Source: Cervus elaphus
Taxonomy: Eukaryota > Chordata > Mammalia > Artiodactyla > Cervidae
Length of the DNA stretch: 64,000 bases
Assembly: GCF_910594005.1 (NCBI RefSeq)
Contig: NC_057829.1
Coordinates: forward strand, 54,667,001-54,731,000
Direction of reading: 5' to 3'
The notes under the pieces were generated by a model. The model made no database searches and had not been told where the DNA came from. It was given only the letters and a program-made list of their open reading frames with translations. The first letter of the stretch is position 1; every line of letters starts with the position of its first letter. The translations under genes and the position numbers were made by a program. Positions 33,036 to 43,357 of this stretch are shown here, piece after piece.

Positions 33036-33964
33036 ACAATGACTTTCATTTTCTCAACAGAGGGAAATGCAAAGACATTTTTCAAGATAATGAGAGAGAC
33101 CTGGATTCTGCCAACCCAGATGGGATTGGGGACCAAACATGAGTACCAGGCTCTGTAGAGGTGATTAATAAGTACTTGGTGAATTTACTAACTTCTGTCA
33201 TGGAGACCTCTATGAACATGCTGTTAGAAAACCGAGTTTTTTTTTGGTCATAGATTGTTGTCATTGCTATTGGAGAAAATTTGGAGGATCTCTAGGTGAA
33301 GGAAGACTACATGATTGCAAGGTGTAATTGCTGTTTTCCTGCAGTGTGAAATAATTATACAGTGTTGCGTCTGCCAGTTAGTATAAAGGTCTTTGGGGGA
33401 AGAGATGAAATCTTTAAGTTTCTTTGCAAATTGTCCTTAAAGTTTCCAGTGTGTTTGCAGAACACTTCCACAATGCAAAGTGTTTATTTAGTAACCAGAG
33501 ATAACAGCAGAAGTAAGTGCAGGCTGACCTTATGAAGATGTCTTTTGTTGCTTCCATACTTGGAGTAAGGAGAGTGCATCTCATTCAAGAGGTACCTCTG
33601 ACAATCTTAAGAGGGGTAACTGCCCAGCTAAGAGACTTTCTTTCCTAAAAACTAAACTCAGAACACCAGAGGAGGTATTAGAAAAATGTGGGAGTGGAAC
33701 AGCAACTGAAAACCCAACTATTAAACTGTGCTATTTGTGTCTGTTGTTTTGAAGGCTGTCAGTCATTATGTCAGTGGCCATGGTGGATTGACATCTATGT
33801 GGTGCCATCATTTTTAACACATAGACAGAAATTGGATATATTTAACCCATAGTTGATTTTCAAACAATGTTGCTTTTCTACAACTGGGTATGACCTGTTA
33901 GAAAATCAGGAAGTCTCATTTAAGTGTGGATATGATTTTTAATGTTAGTGGTAACATAACTGTT
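33036..33964. other. Unassigned intergenic sequence
   Basis: No gene or repeat recognised; T-run at about 33236-33246. Confidence 0.45.
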
Positions 33965-34078
33965 AAGACAGTGAGTCTCAAATTTTAGGTTTTTAACAAT
34001 TAGAAGATCTTTTTTAATGCATTCTCAGACCCCAATCCCAGAGATTCAGTCATAGGCAGTCTGGGGGAGGTCTGCAAA
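33965..34078 (+). mobile_element. MER5A-like relic
   Basis: cagtgagtctcaaattttag, cattctcagaccccaatccc, agagattcagtcataggc follow a MER5A-type element. Interrupted or ended by the next SINE. Confidence 0.5.
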
Positions 34079-34086
34079 TAGTCCTG

Positions 34087-34325
34087 CATGCGTGTGTGCT
34101 AAGTCGCTTCAGTCATGTCTGACTCTTTGCAACCCTATGGACTGTAGCCTGCTAGGCTCCTCTGTCCATGGGATTCTCCAGGTAAGAATACTGGAGTAGG
34201 TTGCCATGCCCTTCTCCAGGGAATCTTCCCAACCCAGGGATCGAACCTGTGTCTCTTATGTCTCCTGCATTGGCAGGCAGGTTCTTTACCACTAGCACCA
34301 CCTGAGAAGCAACCTCCCCACTCTC
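34087..34325 (-). mobile_element. Bov-tA SINE with 13-bp target duplication
   Basis: Reverse copy (taagtcgcttcagtcatgtc..ccactagcaccacctgag) with a small internal duplication gtctcttatgtctcctgc. Perfect repeats GCAAATAGTCCTG at 34074-34086 and 34326-34338. Confidence 0.95.
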
Positions 34326-34471
34326 GCAAATAGTCCTGTTAAGCAAACCCTCCAGGTTATTCTGAGGCATGTTGGCCTACACCACACTTTAAGATACTCT
34401 ATATTCTGAACATCTCCTTCTATAAAAGCCATCTGATGTCTGAGATGATATAATTATTTAAGTAATTATGG

Positions 34472-34860
34472 TGGGCACGCTGGCTGCGAGGGACCTCGCA
34501 GAAGCGTGGCCGTGAGGAACTACCCCTCGCCCAAGGTCAGGGACAGCGACCGAGAGCGCCAGGCTGCGACAGCGCAGGAGCGGCGGCTGAGAGTAGCTTC
34601 CCCATGTCTGAGGTCAGGGGCGGCGGCCGAGAAGAGCTACCACACGCCCCAGGTCAGGGGCGGCAGTCCAGAGGAGCAACCCCACCTCCAAGGAGTGGCT
34701 GCTGTGGGGAGCAGGAGGGCTGAGAGGAGCTACTCCACGTTCAAGGTCAGGAGGGGCAGCTGTGAGAAGATACCCCTCGTCCAAGGTAAGGAGCAGCGGC
34801 TGCGCTTTGCTGGAACAGCTGTGAAGAGATACCGCACGTCCGAGGTAAGAGAAACCCAAG
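34472..34860 (+). repeat. BovB 5' UTR with degenerate tandem units
   Basis: Several similar ~50-60 base units, each with 'aaggtcagg(g)gcggc..gag(a)agctac'. This GC-rich stretch is LINE promoter/5' UTR, not a cellular CpG island. Confidence 0.75.
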
Positions 34861-35295
34861 TAAGATGGTAGGTGTTGCGAGAGGGCATCAGAGGGCAGAC
34901 ACACTAAAACGATAATCATAGTTAATGAGACAGTCTGATCACAGGACCACAGTCTTGTCTAACTCAATGAAACTAAGCCATGCCGTGTGGGGCCACCCAA
35001 GATGGTCAGGTCATGGTGGAGAGGTCTGACAGAATGTGGTCCACTGGAGAAGGGAATGAACCACTTCAGTATTCTTGCCTTGAGAACCCCATGAACAGTA
35101 TAAAAAGGCAAAATGATAGGATACTGAAAGAGGAACTCCCCAGGTCGGTAGGTGCCAAATATGCTACTGGAGATCAATGGAGAAATAACTCCAGAAAGAA
35201 TGAAGGGATGGAACCAAAGCAAAAACAATACCCAGTTGTGGGTGTGACTGGTGATAGAAGCAAGGTCTGATGCTGTAAAGAGCAATATTGGATAG

Positions 35296-35383
35296 GAACC
35301 TGGAATGGTAGGTCCATGAATCAAGGCAAATTGGAAGTGGTCAAACAGGAGATGGAAAGAGTGAATGTTGACATTCTAGGAAT
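35296..35383 (+). pseudogene. BovB endonuclease, N-terminal part (5' of provirus)
   Basis: Encodes the first residues of the endonuclease domain (IGTWNGRSMNQGKLEVVKQ region and ..VNVDILG), ending at the provirus junction. The frame resumes beyond the 3' LTR at 42502 with the E-containing ISELKW motif. Confidence 0.85.
35379..35383 (+). repeat. 5-bp target duplication, left copy
   Basis: GGAAT immediately before the 5' LTR; the same five bases follow the 3' LTR at 42502-42506. The BovB frame reads through once the provirus and one copy are ignored. Confidence 0.92.
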
Positions 35384-35760
35384 TGTGAGGCTGTCACGGC
35401 TAGATTAGGAATAGGCCTGGTTTCCCAGGGTAACATAATTATCAGGCCTCCTGGAGCCAGCCAATCAACATATGCCTAGCAAGAAAAAGGGAACCTATCA
35501 GGGGAAAGCTGAAAGCCCCACGTTGGGCCAACAAAAATTACCTTGCAACTGTGTAACCAATCCACTTGCGCCAAATACCTGCTGCTTTTTTTGACCTAAT
35601 AAATACCCGAGAGAACTGGGGCTCGGGGCCTTTTCGTCCTCACACCCTTGGTGAGGGCGGGAGGCCCTGGCTCGAGTCAGTAATAAATTCCCCTATTGCA
35701 AGTTGCATTGTTTCGAGGAGTCTTCTTTCCCGACCAGGTACTCGGACTATGGGCAGAACA
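35384..35760 (+). repeat. 5' LTR of provirus (377 bp)
   Basis: Begins TGTGAGGCTG and ends GGGCAGAACA, i.e. TG...CA. U3 has one CCAAT-containing unit (about 35548-35580). A TATA-like taataaatacc lies at about 35597. The poly(A) signal AATAAA is at about 35682, followed by a short U5. Compared with the 3' LTR it lacks about 19 bases near its start and two 33-bp units. Confidence 0.95.
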
Positions 35761-35762
35761 TT

Positions 35763-35780
35763 TGGGGGCTCGTCCGGGGT
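35763..35780 (+). other. Primer-binding site, tRNA-Pro type
   Basis: TGGGGGCTCGTCCGGGGT, two bases after the LTR. It matches the 3' end complement of tRNA-Pro at 17 of 18 positions by my recollection of the standard site. Confidence 0.88.
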
Positions 35781-36760
35781 CCCTTGACCGGGGAAGAACA
35801 CTCTTTGGAACAAAGGGGAAAAAGGACGGTAATAGCACCGGTGCTCAGGCAGGTCTGGAAAAGTCCAGTGTAAATCCGGGGCCCTGCTGTGAAGCAGGAA
35901 GGTATCTGGTGCAGGAAGCCCAGTGTAAATCTGAGGCCCTGCTAAAAGTCAGGAAGGTGTCTGGCGTGAGGGAAAGCTTTCCATGAGGGAACGGATTGGC
36001 CGTTCCGGCTGGCGTGAGGCTGAGGCCAGCGAGCATGCTGGAAGGCAGCCAGCTCTGCGGGAAGGAGACCTCCTCTCCTAAGCCTGGATCTGGGGAACAG
36101 TGGACGCCATTCGGTAAGGTGACCCTTGTTCCAGAGGATAGGGAAACTCGGGGGGTCCCACCCCCCAGTTCTGTGTTGTCGGCTGATGTGTGTCTGTCTA
36201 TGTGTTTTTCTACATCCTTTCACGTCTGTATAACTGCCGGCATTGTCTCCTGTCTTGTTGTTCTCTGGTGTGTAGTTGTTTACTTCCTCCTAAAAAGCCT
36301 TGGAGCCTCATTTCTGTTTCTGAGAGTTTCAGTGAACAGGCAGACAGTTGTCGGGGCAACTGACGAGTCCCGCCCAGGGTTACTCCCTGGCGGATTCTGA
36401 AGGCCTCCCAACAAGTCAGCCCCAGTAACGGGAGCCCAAGAGGGTGAAACTCTTTTCTTTTTTCTCGTCTTCTAAACCGAGAATCTGGCCAAATAAGAAC
36501 CCGTCTGTGTGGGCACGGGACAGGCACTTAAGAGCCGATAGGGCGCCTGCCACTGGAAGACTCCCGTGAAAGGATAAGGGGGTCACGGAACGGGCTAGAA
36601 ACTCTTAGGGTGCCCGCCCCCAATAAGAAAACTTCTGTGCAACGACTAAGGCACTCAAATAGTTCCACGAAGCATACCACAAGCCCAACTTCCTGGCCGC
36701 CACCACTCCCGATAGGATTTTTTGGTGGCAATTCTCGGTGACTTTCTTCTGATTCTCGCT
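35781..36760 (+). other. Proviral leader with splice donor and duplicated unit
   Basis: Untranslated leader between primer site and gag. A 55-bp unit beginning cagtgtaaatc is present twice, at about 35866 and 35921. A strong splice donor candidate (ttcg|GTAAGGTGA, intron side from 36114) could generate a spliced env RNA. Packaging signals are expected here but cannot be located by eye. Confidence 0.6.
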
Positions 36761-38416
36761 ATGGGGCAAGGAGAATCCACCCCACTCTCTCTCATGACTG
36801 ATCATTTCTTGGATGTCAGGGCTAGAGCGTATGATCTGTCGCTACTGGTTACAAAGAGTAAATTAATAACCTTTTGCTCTGCAGAGTGGCCCGCCTTCCA
36901 AGTTGGATGGCCTCCAGAGGGAACTTTTCAACCTTCTATTATTCGGGCGGTGAAAGAGAAAGTTATGGCTCCTGATCCCTGGGGCCACCCGAGCCAAGTC
37001 CCATATGTTATGGTCTGGCAAGATCTAGTAGAAGATCCGCCCAAATGGTTAAAACCTTTTGTTCACAAACTCCCTGATTCTCCTAATGTACAGGCCCTGG
37101 TTATGGAAACTCCCACTCCCCCAGAGGAAGCCAAGAAGAATAAGGGCCCAAAACCGGTCTTGCAGGAATCCTTGTACTGGAACCTGATTGACTTGGAGAT
37201 GGAAATTAGGCCCCCACCATATGCCCCTCCTCCGTTGCAGGTTCCCCCAGGGGGAAGAGCCCCCCCCCCCGATGAATCAGAAGGGACAAGGGAACCCCGA
37301 CCCCGGAGAAGGAATAGAGGAAATAGGGGTGAGCAGGATCATGGGGACCCAGAGTTACCTTCATCTACTGTACAGGCACTCCCCGTCCAAGTGGGACCAG
37401 CTAACCCGGACGGAGAGCGAACCTATCAGTACTGGCCCTTTTCCACGAGTGATCTGTATAATTGGAAAACCCAAAATCCTCCTTTTTCGGAGAAACCCCA
37501 AGGCCTCATTGACCTCTTAGATTCCATTTTGTTCACTCATAACCCCACCTGGGATGATTGCCAGCAGCTGTTGCAGGTGCTCTTCACCACGGAAGAACGG
37601 GAGCGAATCCTGGCAGAGGCATGGAAACAGGTCCCGGGGATCGACGGGAGACCAACCGCCCAGCCTCATCTCATGGATGAGGGGTTTCCTCTCTTGCGGC
37701 CTAACTGGGATTTTGAGCGAGTGGAAGGTAGGGAGCGTCTCCGAGTGTACCGCCAGACTCTAATGGCTGGCCTGCGGGCCGCAGCTAGGAAGCCGACAAA
37801 TTTGGTGACGGTAAATTTAGTAAGGCAAGAGCCCACTGAGAGCCCATCAGCCTTCCTAGAGAGGCTAATGGAAGCCTTTAGGCAATATACACCCATGGAC
37901 CCCCAGGCTGAGGAATCACGCGCTGCAGTTCTACTAGCGTTTGTGAATCAGGCAGCCCCAGATAATAGGAGGAAATTACAAAAGATAGAGGGGTTAGGAG
38001 AACAGATAATACAAGACTTACTGAAAGCAGCTGAAAAGGTATTTAATAATAGGGAGACCCCAGAAGAAAGGGAGGAATGACTTCGTCGGGAGGAAAGGGA
38101 ACTAGCTGAGAAGATCAGGAAAGAAGATAGGGAACATAGGGGGAAGGAAAACCAGAAGAACCAGAGAGAGCTAGCCAAGATTCTTTTTGCGGGGATGAAG
38201 GCCGGAACAGAATTGAGGGAGCCTCGAGGCCCCCAGACGGGAGAAAAAGAGAGACCAAAAAGGCAGGCCCTAAAGAAAAATCAGTGTGCTTACTGCAAAG
38301 AATGGGGGCACTAGAAAAATGAGTGCCCTAAGAGGGACCCAAAGAGAGGAACAACCCAGAGAGAGAGAATTTCCCCTGGAACTCGAGTTCTATATGCGGG
38401 GAAAGACAGTGACTAG
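36761..38416 (+). pseudogene. gag: Proviral gag (disrupted)
   Basis: Start chosen at 36761 because it gives MGQ, the myristoylation-type N-terminus; the same frame is open 13 codons further upstream without it. Residues about 1-125 are matrix-like, a PPPY late-domain motif lies at about residue 151, and capsid follows from about residue 200 with a major-homology-like stretch (SPSAFLERLMEAFRQY). A TGA at 38078-38080 cuts the frame after the capsid, and a TAG at 38312-38314 falls inside the nucleocapsid zinc knuckle (CAYC..GH..NEC). The TAG at 38414-38416 is in the same frame and is in the expected place of the natural gag terminator. Without readthrough the protein would lack nucleocapsid. Structural polyprotein; not functional as it stands. 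Confidence 0.92.
38414..38416 (+). other. Gag/pol junction UAG (readthrough-type stop)
   Basis: In-frame with gag (codon 552 from 36761) and with the protease DTG at 38495-38503, and followed directly by G. Gammaretroviruses express pol by suppressing such a UAG; the frame relation here fits that and excludes a -1 frameshift arrangement. Confidence 0.75.
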
Positions 38417-39367
38417 GGGAGTCAAGACTCGGCACCCCTCCCCGAGTCCTGGGTAACCATACATGTGGAGGGGAAACCCGTTGGCTTCATGGTGGACACT
38501 GGTGCCCAACACTGTTTTAAATCAAAAACTGGGACCAATGTCTAAGAAAACCAGCTTGGTGCAGGGAGCCACGGGGACAAAAAGATATTGTTGGACCACA
38601 GAATGGAAAGTAAATCTGGGGACCCATCAGCTGTCCCATTTGTTTTTGGTGATACCAGAATGCCCAGCCCCTCTACTTGGACGGGACTTGTTGACTAAAG
38701 TTAATGCTCAGATTCATTTTGACCCCGGGGGAATGTCAGTCATGGATGGACTTGGACAGCCGATATATGTCTTGTCTCTAGCTTTAAGAGATGAATACAG
38801 ACTTTTTGTGCCTAAGCCCTCAGAGGTTATAGTACCAGATATACAACCGTGGGTCCACAAATACCCATTGGCATGGGCAGAAACAGCAGGAATGGGACTG
38901 GCTAAACAGAGACATCCGGTCGTCATTGAACTAAAAGCCGAGGCGACTCCTGTGAGGGTGAGGCAATACCCTATGAGCCAGGAGGCGCGGCGGGGGATCG
39001 CTCCCCACATTCGACGGCTCATGGATGCCGGAATTCTCAAGTGGTGCCAATCCCCTTGGAACACCCCCTTACTACCGGTGAAGAAGCCAGGGAGTACGGA
39101 TTACAGACCTGACCAGGACCTACGAGAAGTCAACAAGCGGGTGAGTGACATACACCCTACTGTCCCCAACCCGTATACCCTCCTGAGCAGTCTGCTGCCT
39201 GAGTACACTTGGTACACTGTGTTAGACTTAAAAGATGCTTTTTTTTAGCCTACCCCCAGAGCCAGGAGATATTTGCCTTTAAGTAGACTGAGGGGGAAGG
39301 CCAACCGGTAGTACAACTAACTTGGACCCGCCTCCCACAAGGGTTCAAAAACTCCCCTCACTAATGG
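38417..39367 (+). pseudogene. pol: Proviral protease and start of reverse transcriptase (disrupted)
   Basis: The protease active-site motif VDTGA is at 38492-38506 in the gag frame. Shortly afterwards (between about 38506 and 38545) the frame moves by +1 and continues as the rest of protease (PLLGRDLL at about 38670) and the fingers of reverse transcriptase (SPWNTPLLPVKKPG at about 39049; LREVNKRV; the first catalytic Asp in VLDLKDAFF, about 39223-39246). A TAG at 39246-39248 ends the frame. Another phase continues to LTWTRLPQGFKNSP-like sequence, and the domain then breaks off near 39367. The palm motif YxDD, thumb and connection are missing, so polymerase activity is impossible. Confidence 0.9.
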
Positions 39368-39384
39368 GAGCAGCTATGTAAAAG

Positions 39385-41022
39385 ATAGACAAAGGAAGGC
39401 GGGAGCCGCTGTAGTTGATGATTCAAGACAATATGGGCTGAGACACTTCCCCCAAACACGTCTGCGCAAAAAGCAGAATTGATTGCCCTAATACAGGCTC
39501 TGGAACAAGCAAAAGGGAAGAGAGTCACCATTTTTATGGACAGCCGATATGCTTTTAGCACTGTCCATGTTCAAGGTCTGATATACCAGGAAAGGGGATT
39601 TAGAACAGTGGAGGCAAAAGAAGTCAAGAATTTGCCCGAGATCCGCAGGCTCCTGAAAGCTGTTCAACTGCCCCGGGCAGTAGCAATTGTACATGTCCCC
39701 GGTCACCAGAAAGGAGAAGACCCTAGGGCACGGGGCAATCGGGCTGCTGATGCGGCCGCTCGAGAAGCGGCCAGCCAGGACTACGCCGCCCCCATATTAG
39801 CCGTAGGACTTCCACCTTCTGGTATGGGGACTCTGCCGCCAGTCCCCGACTATTCCCTCCCTGACCTCGTTTGGATCAACGAGGATACCACCCTCCAGAA
39901 AGATGACAAAGATGGATGGTACCGAGATCAAAACAACAACCTGATATTGCCTGCCATCCTGGGTTGTCACCTATGTGAACACCTGCACACAACTACACAC
40001 TTGGGGGAGAAAAAGACCTTGACACTTCTCCAGATGGCCTGCCTGAGGTTCCCTCGACAAAATGCAACTGTACGAGAGATACTCTAGGCTTGCAAAGCGT
40101 GCCAGCTGATGAGGACAGGGAAAAGGCAGCACACTGGAACGAGGTACCGAGGGGAAGAGCCAGGGCAACACTGGGAGATAGATTTCACTGAGGTAAGACC
40201 AGGCCAGTACGGGTATCGCTATCTGTTGGTTCTGGTAGATACCTTCTCGGGATGGGTAGAAGCCTTCCCCACTAAGGGAGAGACAGCAACAGTGGTTGCT
40301 AAAAAGATCTTAGAGGAGATAGTGCCTAGGTACAGGCTGCCAGTGACTATGGGCTCTGATAATGGACCTGCCTTTGTGAGCCAGATTGTACAAGGGCTGG
40401 CCCAAGCTCTGGGGACAAAATGGAAGTTACATTGTGAATAAAATCCCCAGAGCTCAGGACAGGTTGAAAGAATGAATCGGACCCTAAAAGAAACTTTGAC
40501 AAAGTTGGCAATAGAAACAGGCGGGGACTGGGTGACCCTCCTTCCCTTCGCGCTCTTTCAAGCACGTAACACCCCTTATAAGCTGAATCTTACCCTTTTG
40601 AGATTCTGTATGGAAGACCCCCTCCTGTGTGTCCTATATTCGAGGAAAAATGCCTACCACCCCCTACCTTGGGACAATTCCAGCAAACACTGATGGCATT
40701 AACTAAGGTGCATAGCCATGTTTGGAAATTAATTCGAGAGATACAAGAGGGAACAAGCAAGGGGACCATCCCCTCACATAATATTGGCCCGGGTGATTGG
40801 GTTTGGGTAAAACGACACCAATCTAAAGCATTAGAACCTAGATGGAAAGGCCCTTATGTTGTTCTCCTTACCACTCCTACTGCTGTTAAGGTCGACGGGA
40901 TCGGGGCCTGGGTTCACTGCAATCACGTGCGGCAAGACACCCCGGAAGAACAGAAAAAGGCGCAAGCAGAATGGGAGGCAAGACCTCATCCGTCAAATCC
41001 TTTGAAACTGAAACTCGTATGA
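39385..41022 (+). pseudogene. pol: Proviral RNase H and integrase remnant (disrupted)
   Basis: The sequence resumes inside RNase H: the catalytic Glu in AQKAELIAL (about 39464), Asp in MDSRYAF (39536) and Asp in NRAADAAAR (about 39750) are present, but the first catalytic Asp lies in the deleted part. Integrase follows with an HHCC finger (H residues at about 39967-39997, CKAC at about 40091) and a core with DFTEV (about 40183), SDNGPAF (about 40355) and the Glu in GQVERMNR (about 40456). TAG at 40085-40087 and TAA at 40439-40441 break the frame. A frameshift near 40600 leads into the C-terminal domain (40627-41022), which ends overlapping the env start. Confidence 0.9.
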
Positions 41023-42058
41023 CGGGAGCCCTCTTAACTCTCCTGCTGATAACAGTTTTCATCGGCCCAGGAGCAACCAGCCACAACCCCCATCAGCCGG
41101 CTAACCTGACTTGGGTGATCTACAATCCTGAGACTGGAGAAGTGCTTAATTCGAGCTCCAACGTGGCCCCCAAAGGGACATGGTGGCCAGTACTGACCTT
41201 TGATTTGTGCATGCTGGCGGCTGACGGTAGTGGGTTTGGTCCCCACCAACTGACCAAGTTCTTTGCCCACGGCTCTTTCGGTCTGTTCACCCGTAACTGT
41301 GAGCGAAAAGGCCCACAGTACTACGAACAGGTGCCTGTCTATGTCTGCCCGGGGGGAAGAAGGGATCGGAACCAAACTGAAAAATGCGGGGGAGTTGACT
41401 CTTTATTGCGCCGCTTGGGGTTGCGAAACCACAAGAACCAATCACTGCCCTGACTTTGGCAGTCCTATTGGGTGCTATAGGAAAGGGAAGTGGGATTGCA
41501 GCCTTAACGTTGCAAGATAAACAGTATAATCAACTAAGGGCTGCAATAGATGAAGATATTGAGCAACTCGAGAAGTCCATTTCACACCTCCAAGAATCCT
41601 TGAGCTCCTTGGCTGAAGTAGTGTTACAAAATAGGAGAGGTTTAGATTTGTTGTTTCTGCAACAAGGAGGATTATGTGCAGCACTGGGAGAAGAATGCTG
41701 TTTCTATATCGACCATTCAGGGGTGGTACAAAAATCTCTCCAGAAAGTAAGAGAGGGACTAGCCCAGCGGAAGAGAGAATGAGAAGCCCAACAAGGCTGG
41801 TTTGAATCTTGGTTTCAGCACTCCCCCTGGTTGACCACTTTGATTTCCACCCTCCTGGGTCCACTCATAGTATTAATATTGTTACTGACCTTTGGTCCAT
41901 GCATTTTAAACTGTCTGGTCTCATATATTAGGGAGCACCTAAATACCATCCAAATTATGGTATTGAGACAACAATATCAGTCAATTTCACAGGGTGAAGA
42001 GAAAGATTCCTCTACAAAAGTACAAAGACAGGGGGGAAATGTGAGGCTGTCACATTAA
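41019..42058 (+). pseudogene. env: Proviral env: truncated SU joined to TM (disrupted)
   Basis: The start at 41019 overlaps the pol stop as ATGA, the usual gammaretroviral arrangement. A hydrophobic signal peptide (ALLTLLLITVF) precedes an SU N-terminal domain with N-glycosylation sites (NLTW, NSSS, NQTE). A frameshift near 41385 and then a large deletion remove most of SU, including the furin site. Sequence resumes at a TM fusion-peptide-like stretch (about 41450-41510), a heptad region, an immunosuppressive-domain-like segment and CAALGEECC (CX6CC, about 41678). A TGA at 41780-41782 interrupts TM before the membrane anchor (about 41860-41930). The frame ends 19 bases inside the 3' LTR. No functional envelope is possible. 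Confidence 0.9.
42031..42039 (+). other. Polypurine tract
   Basis: GGGGGGAAA directly before the TG of the 3' LTR; the usual plus-strand priming site of retroviruses. Confidence 0.9.
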
Positions 42059-42501
42059 CGCCATGACAGGCAGCCTAGATTAGGAGTAGGCCTGGTTTCC
42101 CGGGGTAACATAATTATCAGGCCTCCTGGAGCCAGCCAATCAACATATGCCTAGCAAGAAAAAGGGAACCTATCAGGGGAAAGCTGAAAGCCCCACGTTG
42201 GGCCAACAAAAATTACCTTGCAACTGTGTAACCAATCCGCTTGCGCCAACTACCTACTGTGTAACCAATCCGCTTGCGCCAACTACCTACTGTGTAACCA
42301 ATCCGCTTGCGCCAACTACCTGCTGCTTTTTTTGACCTAATAAATACCCGAGAGAACTGGGGCTCGGGGCCTTTTCGTCCTCACACCTTTGGTGAGGGCG
42401 GGAGACCCTGGCTCGAGTCAGTAATAAATTCCCCTATTGCAAGTTGCATTGTTTCGAGGAGTCTTCTTTCCCGACCGGGGACTTGGACTACGGGCAGAAC
42501 A
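42040..42501 (+). repeat. 3' LTR of provirus (462 bp)
   Basis: Same TG...CA ends as the 5' LTR. It contains about 19 extra bases near the start (attaacgccatgacaggcag region) and three tandem copies of a 33-bp U3 unit starting tgtgtaaccaatccgcttgc (from about 42224, 42257 and 42290), each with a CCAAT box. TATA-like and AATAAA signals are retained. Confidence 0.95.
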
Positions 42502-42506
42502 GGAAT
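42502..42506 (+). repeat. 5-bp target duplication, right copy
   Basis: GGAAT, matching 35379-35383; BovB endonuclease coding continues from it (ISELKWTG). Confidence 0.92.
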
Positions 42507-43357
42507 CAGTGAACTAAAATGGACTGGAATGGGTGAATTTAACTCAGATGACCATTATATCTACTACTGTGGGCAGGAATCCCTTAGAAGAAATGGAGTA
42601 GCCATCATGGTCAACAAGAGTCTGAAATGCAGTACTTGGATGCAATCTCAAAAACGACAGAATGATCTCTGTTCGTTTCCAAAGCAAACCATTCAATATC
42701 ACACTAATCCAAGCCTATGCCCCAACCAGTAACACTGAAGAAACTGAAGTTGAACGGTTCTATGAAGACCTACAAGACCTTTTAGAACTAACACCCCAAA
42801 AAGATGTCCTTTTCATTATAGGGGACTGGAATGCAAAAGTAGGAAGTCAAGAGACACCTGGAGTAACAGGCAAATTTGGCCTTGGAGTACAGAATGAAGC
42901 AGGACAAAAGCTAATAGAGTTTTGCCAAGAGAACGCACTGGTCATAGCAAACACCCTCTTCCAACAACACAAGAGAAGACTCTACACATGGACATCACCA
43001 GATGGTCAACACCGAAATCAGATTGATTATATTCTTTGCAGCCAAAGATGGAGAGGCTCTATACAGTCAGCAAAAACAAGACCGGGAGCTGACTGTGGCT
43101 CAGACCATGAACTCCTTATTGCCAAATTCAGACTTAAACTGAAGAAAGTAGGAAGAAAAACCACTAGACCATTCAGGTATGACCTAAATCAAATCCCTTA
43201 TGACTATACAGTGGAAGTGAGAAATAGATTTAAGGGACTAGATCTGATAGACAGAGAGCCTGATGAACTATGGACGGAGGTTCATGACACTGTACAGGAG
43301 ACAGGGATCAAGACCATCCCCATAGAAAATGGTTGTCTGAGGAGGCCTTACAAATAG
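42502..43357 (+). pseudogene. BovB endonuclease, main part (3' of provirus)
   Basis: Reads ISELKWTGMGEF onward, then shifts frame near 42655 into a long frame with the endonuclease signatures QAYAPT (about 42710), GDWNAKVG (42821-42844) and SDHELL (43100-43117). These correspond to the catalytic metal/DNA-binding positions of the exonuclease-endonuclease-phosphatase fold used to nick target DNA. The frame runs off near 43330, where a small deletion relative to the usual BovB sequence probably separates endonuclease from reverse transcriptase. Together with the upstream piece at 35296-35383 it makes one domain cut by the provirus. Confidence 0.88.

Larger units (their letters stand above)
35384..42501 (+). 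mobile_element. Gammaretrovirus-like endogenous provirus (defective)
   Basis: A 7,118-bp provirus in the order LTR, tRNA-Pro-type primer site, leader, gag, in-frame UAG, pro-pol, env, polypurine tract, LTR. Gag with a MGQ start and PPPY motif, the single gag/pol frame separated by a UAG, and a CX6CC motif in TM all point to the gamma-type (class I) group. Coding regions are disrupted: premature stops in gag, a frameshift after protease, loss of the middle of reverse transcriptase including the YxDD region, stops and a frameshift in integrase, and a frameshift, a large deletion and a stop in env. It cannot make infectious virus. By eye the LTRs differ at about ten positions apart from indels, implying a relatively recent insertion on a mammalian scale. 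Confidence 0.95.

Noticed and set aside
34472..34860. GC-rich stretch as a second CpG-island promoter
   Set aside because: It is continuous with BovB and consists of that LINE's repeated 5' UTR units.
41019..42058. Env as a possible domesticated syncytin-like gene
   Set aside because: Most of SU, the cleavage site and frame continuity are lost, and TM has a stop before the membrane anchor.
42224..42322. Regular 33-bp direct repeats that look superficially CRISPR-like
   Set aside because: There are no spacers; the units are contiguous U3 tandem repeats in a retroviral LTR of a mammalian genome.
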